Positions 43,001-54,403 of a stretch of DNA of 64,000 nucleotides are shown here, one piece after another. Position numbers and translations under genes: made by a program. Position 1 is the stretch's first letter. Every line of letters begins with the position of its first letter. This stretch comes from Diprion similis. Taxonomy: Eukaryota; Arthropoda; Insecta; Hymenoptera; Diprionidae. Location: the NCBI RefSeq assembly GCF_021155765.1, contig NC_060114.1, positions 12,429,001 through 12,493,000 of the forward strand. Direction: 5' to 3'. Under the pieces are notes generated by a model. It was not told the DNA's origin and ran no database searches. It saw only the letters and a program-made list of their open reading frames with translations.

Positions 43001-46000
43001 AATGCTATAGATTGTTCTAGCGAGTGGAACAGAAATTAACTCAATTACGCACTCAGAGAGACGTGATATTTTCCTTTCGGTTGGTATCGATAAGGAAAAC
43101 TAGATTTTTTACTGCATATAGAGAATAAGAGTCAAATAGTCAAGGATAGAATGGTGTAAGATGATACTTTCTCAAATCGCTCATAGCCCATGCAAAACTA
43201 ATCCTCCCTGCGTTGGTATGGCTCCGCTCTGCTCTGCTTTGCTCCCGCCGACTGGTATTAAAAACTCTAATTTCGTTTACAGTTGCGATTTAGGGAAATG
43301 TTGAAAGGGAAAGATTGATTGTAAGGCAGTATTGAGTTTTTCCTTGATTTAGTTGACACTAACCTGCACATTAGCAATAATACTTGCTGCCGCAGGACCA
43401 ACTTATTCTTCTGCGGGGGAGAAAAAATCAACCGATCAGACTTAAAGTTATATTCAAAAAACCATTCATTGTTTAATTTAACTTTTATACGTACTGGGAT
43501 CTGGGTGCTGAATCCACAAATTTAATAGAGGTGTTAATACACGTCAGACGGATTGGCGATAGGATTTACATACCAAGAGAGTGATTAGCCTTGGGTCATT
43601 CGAAAAGAGAATCTGAAAGATCTTTTTCTCACATTGCAAACGGCAGAATGTTTAACAAACTGTTTCCGCAATTTCTAAAACCCAAGTATTGTCTAAATTT
43701 GTGCAGTCAGCCGAAATTCAAAAAATTATTAGCTGATTTTCATATTAAACTCGAAATAATACCCGTAAGGCAGTGATGATATTGTGAGAAACGAGCCTGA
43801 CGCATAATCATGATTAATTCTTGTAAAAATGAGAAAAACGAAACAGTCCTGGTGGCAGAAAATCTCATTCTTGATGCCCCTTTGTCATTTAAATATTTGG
43901 ATGGTTTAGAAGTATAATTTTATTCTGATTCACGTTACCATGCGAACTGCTAATAACTTATCATAATTTTTTATAGACCATACCTATAGCCGTCCATTTC
44001 CAAATTGTTTTAGCAACAACGAATTGGTGAAAACAATGATGCATTCGATTGTAAGAAACTTGTTACCATTTTCACTTTTGCCTAAAAATTCTCACGGGGT
44101 AAACTTGAATATGATAATCTCATCTCTTTCGAAATGCATGTTTATAGGTAGGTTGACGGTGGGAGAAAACATTTAATACCTCTTTAGGTATCGAACCGAT
44201 TGCCGAGCCATAAACTTTTTGCAGTCTCACCTGTTGCTGGTGAGCTAAAGTCTGCTTCATCAGGACCATCTTGATGCTCTGCTCCATTGCATACTTTTTT
44301 GCTCTGTTCACTGCATCTAGCTGTTCTGATGTTACCTTGGGCAAGCCAGCTCCCAAAATGCCTGGTAGGCTCAGGTACTTTGCCCCAGGACCTGATCGGG
44401 ATAATAAACAATACGAGCAAATTAGGAACAATGTTTTCTCAATCTTTTTACTTTCTAAACATCTGAGAAAATTGTCAGATCTTATCAGCACAGCGTCCAC
44501 GATGACGGAGTCAACCTTTGGCCAAAGGAAACGGCCAAAGGGACTCAACGACTTTATTGTCACAAAATATTGATACATCATACTTTTGGAAATTATAATA
44601 ACGAAAATCGTTTACTGAAAAATGTTAGTTATGCAAAAATGTTTGAATTTATAGAATGTGAGATGCATAATGTGGATGGGATTGCTGAAAAACTTTTTTT
44701 ATGCAAAGATAACAGTATTATCTTCAACTTACCGGCGACGACTTGACCGGTCTGATTCAGATCATATATGGGGCCTGGCAAGAAGTCGGATGGATTTCCT
44801 ATAAAGGAATAACAGATTAGAGAGTGTTTTCAATTAATGCAGGACCACCTTTACTACTTCTACCATCATGTAACATGATTCACTGGTACCATTTATAATA
44901 AATTTGAGCCATGAATAATTATTTTCATGAAGGTAGAAGCATTATCGATAGTCGGCTTTTTCAGAAATATTTGGGAATCATGGAAATATATTGCCAATCC
45001 TATCGTCTGGTTGGTATAACTTCAAGACAAAATAACCGATAAACTTCCTGATTTATTATTTTAGGTGTGTACTAAGTAAGGTCCAAAAATACGGCACGAT
45101 GCTGTTAGATAATTGAATTTAGATTCAATAAGAAAAAACTGCACAGAAAGAAAACAGATCTTTGATAAAAATTGTTATTGATCGTAGCATTCAACAATTT
45201 TGTGTGGCAATGAATACTGATGTGAGCCAGATTTGTATATAAATTGAGTGGACGAATCGTGTCTGAAAGTACGCTGAACAATTTTTGGCTATATTATAGG
45301 AGACAGGGTGGTAAAAGGAATGTTGCCGTGCACAGCAGCTCCCCGACCCGGACCTTCCACCAAACTGTAAGTTTAAAGAAATTAAAACAGTCAAAGTAAT
45401 GGCAATAGCATGATTGTCATATGATCAAAAATTAGACGTTTGTATCAGTACAAGCATGTATGCACGTAAATATATATACTAAATATGCAGGTATAAGTTT
45501 GTGTATGTGCATGCACATACACGTGAATCCTATATCATATTATATCGACAAATTAAGGAACAGAATCCTTAGTCGTTTCGCACGCACCATCCAAAACCAA
45601 ATTGTAAAAATTCTTGTTGAAATAAATTAAGCTGACGATTAAAACTGCACGCCAGGTAATGAAACTTCATTGGGCTATAATGAATTTTTCTTAATATCTT
45701 TTAAGGAGGGCTAATAAAATTATTCTCTGAAACTAATTTCATGGATTCGTTTTGTGGATGATCTTCTGAATTTCTTTGCGAATGAGGTACGAAAACTATA
45801 ATGATGCCCATGGCAGTGGGATTCTGTAAAATTCTTCTACTAGGCTACAAGCTGTGTTGTGTCCCTTATCCCTACAGAATGTCATTCAATTTTCAATGGT
45901 ACGTGCTTGTTTAAAATTTGACCGAACGCGGGGCCAACTTAATATAACCAGCCTATCGACAAATGTAATTGTCGGATTTCATTCGTGACCAAATTGGTAG

Positions 46001-47495
46001 GGCTAGTCTCTGAAACAGAAATCAGAACACGTGTAACGTATCTTCTAAGATTTCTTTTGTTTACTTTGACATTTTGGCCAACGGTTGCCGCTTGTGTGCT
46101 CATTTTCATTCACTTAACAGCTAACAGAGCTCAGGGCTGAACAATGAAGGTTGCGCGCGCAATATATCCGACGGACCGAGGCGAGGCAGTAATCTGTAAG
46201 CACAAAGCAAAAGGAGAACTCTCTGAGTGGACTTCCGTCTGTTTTGCTTATTGTTTGCCTTCTGCAACTTATGTCAGCTGACTCACCGAGCCGAGGGCTA
46301 CAACGTCTAGTCGATTATTTTAGCTAAGAATCCTGTTATGAGAAATTTTATACACGCTTTACCTAAGAATAAAAAATATTATACCCTCCGCTCCTCGCTT
46401 CGTACAATCTGTCTTTAGAAAGTCCTTAAAAACTTACCTGCCTCACCTAGGACTCTAGATTGAAATATTGTTCAAATTTTAGTAAGTGGACTTTGTAATC
46501 TTTCATTCCGTATTTACAGGCAAAATCTCGATAGCATGATGTTGAAAATAGTTTGATTGCGAGCTACCCTAGGGGTGAGTGCTGACCTAGCTAATATACA
46601 TTTATATATGCATCGAGTACCGCGTACTCGGCACTAGACGTTGCGTAGGTAGTCGGAGGGAGTTTGAAACTCGGATTCTGTTCAACGAACGAAGGGTACT
46701 TTCTTTCTTTCTTTCGTTCAGTCTCAGCTCAGTCTCAGCCCGCAGACTCTGTACTGTGTCTCTCCGCTGTAACATCTCAGAACAGAAGGACAACCATACA
46801 TTAGTTTTATTTGAGCCCATCGCCCAAACCTGGTTGACATATCGCCATACCATTCTCTTTTCAACAAGTGCATTGTACCACTATGTTGTAACATGTATAT
46901 ATTATTATAACTCGTATAATGTATTTTGGCCATAGAGCAATGAACCGTCAAACAGCTGAGCCCATTTCATTCTTATATCCTGTATGTATTTTCATACATT
47001 ACCTAACAATTTCTGTATTTTAATATATTTGTCTCTAAACATTAGGCTGTATTTTCTCCACGATAAGTAATGTCTGATTCAAGATGACAGGCTTAGCACA
47101 TTGTATTACCTTCTGTACGGAGTTTCTTGACTGGTGGCTCGGCGTTGGTTTGCTGTTGAGTGTTTGTAGGCGGTGCCTGGAATGCGAATTAATATTGGAA
47201 AATTGATAGGCCCAATTGACAGTGAAAGTTCATGCGATTTTTGGCGAGAAAACATCAAGGCAGAGTTGACGCCTTGGATGTAAGAATTGTAAGCATTTCT
47301 CGGAAAATTCTATTGTGCAACAGGTGAAGCTTTATATGATACAATATTTTTGACTAATTGGCGTTGAAACAGATAAACGCCATAATGCTAAATTCTAACG
47401 CGAACGTCCCACCGACGAAACGACCGATGATCTAAAGTCCCTCGCGGTATTCAGCATTCGATGAAGCGCGAGAAAAATATTCTTACCATGGCCAT
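40009..47495 (-). CDS. hfp: poly(U)-binding splicing factor half pint / PUF60
   Basis: Ten exons in phase: 47495-47487, 47176-47110, 44798-44733, 44391-44231, 42647-42589, 41990-41777, 41677-41191, 41071-40851, 40707-40314 and 40118-40009, giving 595 residues. The first coding exon is only 9 bases (MAM). Conserved blocks: [30 protein letters not shown], and RRM1 from about residue 121 ([25 protein letters not shown]). RRM2 is at about 212-290 ([26 protein letters not shown]). Ala- and Pro-rich linkers follow. The C-terminal UHM runs from about 490 ([17 protein letters not shown], then IIVKIFVEF) and ends [14 protein letters not shown]. The protein helps U2AF recognise 3' splice sites and, in flies, affects alternative splicing in the ovary. 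It is nuclear. It lies head-to-head with SMYD5 and converges with NDUFAF2. Confidence 0.95.
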
Positions 47496-48246
47496 TGTTC
47501 CGTTCATATCTCAACTGAGCACAAGCAGGATACGGTACGTTGAATCGTGTAACGAATATCGTCCCACAGTAACGTATAAACGACTTCTCAGAAGTTATGG
47601 ATCCTGGACCACCTCGATACGATCACAATTCACAACCCAAAGCGTCGTCGCAGATATTCTACTATGGCCGGTTTTCCGCTTCCGACGACTCCTCGATTCT
47701 GCTCGCTGTTCTTATAACCATCGTAACATGCTCCAAACAAAATGAAAATAGATGGCGTTGGTTGGTATGTTGATTTAGTTCAGCGCGGGAGATTCAAATC
47801 TCTAGAATGATTTTACGATTATTTTTACTTTTTCAAACAAGGCCTAATTCAATAATGAAATTATTTTCATAAAGTGAAAACAATCATTACATGGGCCTTG
47901 GTATGTCAACTGTAATCTGCTATTATTGTTGATATCAAACACTCGTGAGGTTAACCATCTTTAGCACAATTTACCGTTCAATTTGTTTCACGGCCGACTC
48001 TGCGCCACCCGCCTATCACACATAACCTTTGCACATAACCTGACATCCAGTTGAAAACGGGTTGGAGAAAAGCCACGAGTTCGGCTAAGACGATCAATTA
48101 AATTAGGCTCCCGATTCGAGAAAAAGAGGAGATGTGAAAAGTGAACTTGATCAGATCAGCACGTCTAATCTTCCGATACTACGACCTTGTGACAGTTAGC
48201 ATTGTTTTTAGAATTCCCTTCACACGTGACAAATTTAAACTCAACA
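47496..48246. promoter_or_regulatory. shared head-to-head promoter region (PUF60 and SMYD5)
   Basis: PUF60 starts leftward at 47495 and SMYD5 rightward at 48247. The 751 bases contain no TATA box in a fitting place and no other gene. A bidirectional housekeeping promoter is the simplest reading. Confidence 0.45.
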
Positions 48247-49907
48247 ATGGAAGGCGATGGTTTCCAAGTTAGAATAATAGGCGAGGAAAAGGTATGGAAT
48301 CTTATTTTTAAAATAATCCTCTCGCAATAAAGAAACATTCCCAAAATAGTTTACCACGTATGTCACATTGCGATTACTTGCCATCTTATAAATTTTCACT
48401 TCTCAATCAGTGCATGTTCGGTACTTCAAAGGCACATTTTTATTCTCCACAATGTTGTAATTTTTGTTCTGTTACTCCCTTGGATATTCCACACATTTAT
48501 ATATTAACAACAGTTTCTTCTATGCTGCAGGGTAAAGGCATCTTTTCTTTGAAATCATTCAAAGAAGGAGAAGTAATATTCCAAGAGAAGCCTATCGTCT
48601 GTTGCCAATTCTCATGGAATGCAGAGTATGGATACTCTGCCTGTGACAACTGCATGAGCCCGTTAGAAACAGCGGAAGAAAATGCTAGACGCCTTGCTGG
48701 CAAACCGGACTTAGTTCTGCCTTATCCCGAGTGCTGCCAAACCAAGAAGGAATCAATTGTGGCCTGTCCAGACTGTGAAGTAAAATACTGCTCAGCGGAA
48801 TGTCAGCAGGAGAGTCTTAGCAGGTGGATTGCACGAATGGCTTTTCGTTTTCAGTTCGACTATTAAGAGCAGCTGATGATATAATGAATCAATCAACAGG
48901 TATCACCAATACTTGTGCCATAAGTCCCGTAATGATCCTGAAAACGACAGTCATCCTTTGGTGAGACTAAACGAAGCGTGGAAGCAGATGCATTATCCAC
49001 CGGAAACAGCTACTATAATGTTATTGGCTAGAATGGTTTCAATGGTCGAGCAATGTTCAGATAAAGAGACGGTCCTATACACTTTTGGCCAATTTTGTAG
49101 ACGTGCTGTTAACGAAACGCAAGAAATTTCTCACAATTTATTAGGAGAAAAATACATTGGGCAGATCGATATGTTGAGAGAAATGGCACAATCTGCTCTA
49201 AACAACGAGGCTGTAGCACATGTATGTGTAAATTCAAATTATGTTACATGCATTGTAGAGGGTGTAAGATGCGACTAATCGCTGTCATTTCAGTGGTTCA
49301 CTCCCGATGGATTTAGGAGTATCTTGGCTCTAATTGGGACCAATGGCCAGGGTATTGGAACAAGTGCTTTTAGCCGATGGGTAAGAAACGTTTCAGCACT
49401 TGAACTGCCTATGGACAAAAGAATGGAAGTTGACAAATTGATTGATAGGATATACGACGACATGGAAGAAGGTAAGGTTCAGACTTTTGAATATTTTGAT
49501 AGTTATTTATTTGCAGTTAGTTGAAAAGTTATGTTAACCGAGGTGTACCTGTGTGATTCTCAACAGTCGTCGGATCATTTTTGAATAACGAAGGCTCAGG
49601 TCTCTACAAACTTCAATCAGCTGCCAATCACAGCTGCGCCCCAAACGCAATAGTCGAATTTCCTTACTCTAATAGTACCCTGGTGCTTAAAGCACTCAGA
49701 GACATACGACCGGAGGAAGAGATTTGTATCAGTTATTTGGATGACTGTGCCTTAGAGCGGAGCAGGTACTCTAGGCAGAAAGCTCTCAGCTCACTCTATC
49801 TATTCGTATGCAGGTGTGATAAGTGCCTGTCTCAAGCTGACGACCCGAATGAAACTTCCGATGACTATGACGATGATGACGACGATGGTGATGATGTAGA
49901 CATGTAA
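48247..49907 (+). CDS. SMYD5: SET and MYND domain protein SMYD5
   Basis: Five exons in phase: 48247-48291, 48531-48823, 48900-49221, 49294-49471 and 49567-49907, giving 392 residues (human SMYD5 is 418). The split SET domain starts with [17 protein letters not shown] and continues after the MYND-type zinc part (ACDNC...[16 protein letters not shown]). Its core is [20 protein letters not shown], with [12 protein letters not shown] (near 330) binding cofactor and substrate. The post-SET cysteines are CRCDKC. The protein ends in the acidic run [15 protein letters not shown] that marks SMYD5. It is a lysine methyltransferase, reported to act on histone H4 and ribosomal protein substrates. The start ATG gives a 15-residue first exon. 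AATAAA at 50234 is a possible poly(A) signal. Confidence 0.94.
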
Positions 49908-51448
49908 AAAATTAACATGTTTATCCATTAACATCTTGCGAAATATTGAGGCAGCTAATACTTGTCCTCTTTATTCAACGATACCGTTAAAACGCAGCAA
50001 TAATTTGCCTACATTACATTTTATACATGCATGCTCACGCGTACTTATATGAGTACAATATATATCTACGCTAACGTTCACTTAGCAGACATTATATGTT
50101 AGTAAATATCCATACTTACATATACCGTATATGTATGCATTTTTGCGGTATTAATAACGTTTTACTAAACATATATTGATGTGGTATTTTGTACTTTATT
50201 ACCGCTATATTTCTGAGTGAGATCCTATCCAGTAATAAAAACGACATGAAAAATATAAAAATGACTGTCGACTTTTCAAATGATTCTCCCGAATTTGAAA
50301 TAATGCGTGCCACTGGGGGTCGATTATGTAATTTCACTCTTTGCATTTTCCATCATCCAAGCATTCTCATTAGTTGCCTAAACTTTTCAAACCAATCAGA
50401 ATGCTTTGATGGTGAGAAATGTGAAAACTCGAAATTACATATTCGACCCACAGAACTATAAAATACCTGAAACATGTGCCTGCAATTCTACGGCATAAAG
50501 AGGCAGCGAGTAGAAAAAAATACATTAATAAATCAATCATTACTATAATAATACATTTGTTAAAATTTCATATAAATATAATAGTGACAGCTCGTTTCCA
50601 CACCACCACTAGGGGTAGAGCATTCGGTGCGTTTTTTTTAACGTGGTATCCCCAATAGGCCTATTCCACGAAGAAGAAATGTAAAATTGATGTCAACGAC
50701 ATTGATAAATTTGATTTTGTATGCAATCCAAATAATGAGAGGAGAAAAAGAGGAAGAAAAATCCCAATCACTACAAAACGTAAGATCTTCAGAATTCTAC
50801 AGTTCAATTCAAAACAAAAAATTCATCAAGGAGTATCAATAAAACCGATGATCAACAACTCGGGACAAAATTGTATTTTAAAATAAAACGAGAACATAAC
50901 GAAAACGTCAGAAGGAAATCTTAATAAGTCTCTATGCACTTTGTGATCACTTTGACTGTGAGTCCAGAATTTGCGGATAGATTAATATTTGACAAATTTT
51001 ACACCGTGAAAACGAAAATTGTGACTGACTCAACTACAGTTAGATTAATTTTTTTTTCTCCAAAATGCGGCAACCAACTAGATGTCAAACATTACAATAT
51101 TTCACTTAAAATTAAACAAATGATGACAGAACAAAGCTTTATTTATTAGTTTGAGTCGTTGGCATTTAATTTTCACGTTGTAATTAATGACATTCCCAAT
51201 GTTAGTCCACACTAATATACAGTTATACTACATACATACATACTAATAAACTATACATGTATGAGATAATTTTAATACAGGTTTACACCCAATATTCCTC
51301 AACCAGACCTAAACAATTAAATTTTGATTTTTCAGTGGAGCCAATTAAACTCAGTGACTTGGAACAGATGAGAATATAACTAGTATTGAAATAGACAAAA
51401 AGGAAATTAGCTTAGATAACAAAGAATTATGATTGGTGATAAGAAGAG
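49908..51448. other. SMYD5 3' flank and intergenic DNA
   Basis: No gene is supported. The short open frames here (50189-50461, 50934-51149) lack start context, domains or splice partners. Confidence 0.5.
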
Positions 51449-52281
51449 AAAATTGATTAACTGAAACAGAGGAAAAGTTTGATTAGTTGAAACAGATAAA
51501 AGGTATAATTAGCTGAAACAGACAAAAGGTTTAATTAGCTGAAACAGAGGAAAAGTTTGATTAGCATAAATAGAGGAAAAGTTTGATTAGCTGAAACAGA
51601 CAAAAGGTTGAATTCGCTGAAACAGACAAAAAGTTTAATTAGCTGAAACAGACAAAAGGTTTAATTAGCTGAAACAGACAAAAAGTTTAATTAGCTGAAA
51701 CAGACAAAAGGTTTAATTAGCTGAAACAGATGAAAAGTTTGATTAGCTGAAACAGACAAAAGGTTTAATTAGCTGAAACAGAGGAAAAGTTTGATTAGCA
51801 TAAATAGAGGACAAGTTTGATTAGCTGAAACAGACAAAAGGTTTAATTAGCTGAAACAGAGGAAAAGTTTGATTAGCATAAATAGAGGACAAGTTTGATT
51901 AGCTGAAACAGACAAAAGGTTTAATTAGCTGAAACAGAGGAAAAGTTTGATTAGCATAAATAGAGGACAAGTTTGATTAGCTGAAACAGACAAAAGGTTT
52001 AATTAGCTGAAACAGAGGAAAAGTTTGATTAGCATAAATAGAGGACAAGTTTGATTAGCTGAAACATACAAACGGTTCAATAAGCTGAAACAAAGGAAAA
52101 GTTTGATTAGCTGAAACAGACAAAAGGTTCAATAAGCTGAAACAGAGGAAAGGTTTGATTAGATGAAACAGACAAAAGGTTCAATAAGCTGAAACAGAGG
52201 AAAGGTTTGATTAGATGAAACAGACAAAAGGTTCAATAAGCTGAAACAGAGGAAAGGTTTGATTAGATAAAACAGAGAAAG
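51449..52281. repeat. 26-base minisatellite array with higher-order units
   Basis: The basic unit is GTTTAATTAGCTGAAACAGA followed by CAAAAG, with variants GAGGAAAA and GACAAGTT. About 32 units occur. In 51780-52060 three variant monomers (ending in GAGGAAA, TAAATAGAGGACAA and CAGACAAAAG) repeat as a 78-base trimer, about four times. At 52115-52265 a 52-base dimer (GTTCAATAAGCTG..., GTTTGATTAGATG...) repeats three times. No long open frame crosses it. Confidence 0.9.
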
Positions 52282-52511
52282 TTGCTACAAGTACAGTGAT
52301 AAAATATATGTCGAATTCAACTTGATATTCGCGGCAATAAAATTTAACTCGATTATTTTTAATAATGACGACAAATTGCATTTTTTTTAAATCATTATCT
52401 ATTTCCGAGCAAGAGTTATTGAAATAAATATTTTGTTCGACTGGAATTTATAGGTATCAGTGTACTTGTAAGAAAAAATTGCTTTGTTGCCCTGGAAGAA
52501 AAAGTATTACT

Positions 52512-52940
52512 ATGGCTAAAAAACAAATAATTTTGTACATCTCAGATATATTTCACGAATATTTAGGCCAAAGTTCTTCACCATACACTCTGCGATTTGT
52601 ATACCTGCGCGTTGCGCACCGCCTTACATATGCCGCGCTTTCTCTCATAACCACAAAGTATCAAGTAGACGCGCAAAAGGCGCGGTCAAACTTGAAAACT
52701 TGTTTGTTCATAACAAAATTGACTCAACAGCTGAAAAATAAGCATATCAAGAGAGCTTTACTTTCCCACGTACTATTAGCGAAATCGATGCGCAAAAGGC
52801 ACGAGCAATCGATTCGCATCATCAATTGTCGCATTAAAAGCGCGTCCGGTTTGAGTGATTACTTGGCGCACAAAAAGGCGCAATCGAATAAATTGTCAAA
52901 AAGTTTCTTATATTTAGGACTTGTCGTAAAAACTCTGTAG
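52512..52940 (+). CDS. orphan ORF next to the minisatellite (unknown)
   Basis: A 142-codon frame runs from ATG at 52512 to TAG at 52938-52940, with no intron. The peptide is basic and helical, with no signal peptide, domain or catalytic motif that I know. It has three loosely repeated pieces (DAQKARSNLK, RKRHEQSIR, AHKKAQSNK). These come from repeated GCGCAAAAGGCGCG-like DNA, richer in GC than the flanks. It may be a lineage-specific gene, a piece of a transposable element or chance. Only length and base composition support it. Confidence 0.3.
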   Translation: MAKKQIILYISDIFHEYLGQSSSPYTLRFVYLRVAHRLTYAALSLITTKYQVDAQKARSNLKTCLFITKLTQQLKNKHIKRALLSHVLLAKSMRKRHEQSIRIINCRIKSASGLSDYLAHKKAQSNKLSKSFLYLGLVVKTL

Positions 52941-54314
52941 AAACCCAATCCACATCTACGTTTTTTAAATCAGATACACTGCGATGCGGATTGTTGTTCT
53001 CAGATACGAATCAAGTCCGGGAGGGAAGTTGGAGAGCATGCATTATTGTGTGGCGTGACGGTCGGCGGTCCTCTTCGACGCGACGTCTTCAAGCTCAGCA
53101 TTTCTCCCCATCTAGCGTACCACGGAACGCGATAGATGGTCCAGAGATGCGTTTTGCCCATTCAAACGATCACAGAGATTAATTGAATGAAATAATGATG
53201 GATAATGACTGAATAATTGCATTGAATAACGGCTGATAAATAATTGCAGAGTAAGAAGAAATGGAAAATTCAACCTCCTTAATATTTAAATACTGACAAA
53301 TGGTCTATAGATTCGTATACAATCTTTCAAGTGTTTTCGGAGAAAAATTTCTGTGATAGTTTGACGCTGTGGATTACAAAAGTTAATAACATCACGGTAC
53401 ATCGCGACCTTCCTACCCTCGCCTGATTCCCAACGGAACCACCCAACGGAAATGTTGAAAAAAGATTCACACGCACATCCACATCAAACCCCGCGACGGA
53501 TCCCAAAACGACCACCTACCTCCCCGGTTACCTATATTCGATCTAAACGATTCTCCATTTTTTCCAACACACATCATTCTTCCTCATTCGCGCCGTGGTC
53601 ACTGTCACTTACTTTTTCGTTGATTCCCTGTAGGGAGCAAAATGTTTTTGTACCATAGTCCGCCAACTCAGAATACAGTATCGCGGTTGTATCACGCCAA
53701 CTCTAATATTGTATGCATTATTTTAGAAAATACTGGCAGACTATCGGTACACCAACCTTTTGTGAAATGGATTAAAAACATCCTGTATGCCAATCAGCAT
53801 TTTTCTAAACGAGCTAAGCTTACATTTGACAGATATTTGTTGCTTGTTAAAAAATTGAAAATGATTCATAATATAAAATGCAATTTCATTACGTTACTTT
53901 ATGCTGGACTTTGTAGTTTAATCAATTCAACAATAATGTGAATAATTGAATATATTCAGACCTCAGGTGAAACCACCACTCAAACTACATAATTGTTAAA
54001 TTCAAATCTAGATTATTACATCAGTAGCGAAACACGATTCGATCTTGCGATTTGTGAATGAGTGATGGTTACCTGTCGCGATGCTCATTCCACATTCAGC
54101 AACGTGTAAAATTTCTAACTCTAAGTAAGCTCTGGTAAATGAAAGTGCAAAAAAAAAATTATTCAACTGAAAGTTAAGCATCGTTGCGATTGCGAATGAG
54201 CCTACCCATGCAGCTAAGAAATCGAAGATTGATGTAATATTATTGCTACCGCCACGCCACGTGACAGGGGAATACCAGGGAAATATCCGTAACCCAAACA
54301 CATGCAAACTCACC
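52941..54314. other. intergenic DNA, nothing firmly recognised
   Basis: An open frame at 53642-53941 (+) has no features that support it. No repeats were noted. Confidence 0.4.
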
Positions 54315-54403
54315 AATTTTCACCTCCTCCGGGCTGCTCCACACTTCAGATGTAGTAGTTCTGGTAGATCCCAGGGTGAATCGTGAAGTGACGCACTTTT
54401 TAC
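54315..54403 (-). other. isolated exon-like segment (minus strand)
   Basis: A good acceptor (CTTATTGCAG) and donor (ATTG|GTGAGTTTG) bracket 89 bases that are open in one frame. The peptide starts CKKCVTSRFTLGSTRTTTSE, then VWSSPEEVKIG. Another donor-like site (GTTGAAG|GTGAGT, 55540-55546) lies upstream on the same strand. I found no coding partner for either, so these may be 5' UTR or lncRNA exons. Confidence 0.3.

Noticed and set aside
45191-45394. Possible extra PUF60 exon after TTACAG near 45360
   Set aside because: The sequence after the acceptor has no good in-phase donor and does not match PUF60; exons 47110 and 44798 join directly in phase.
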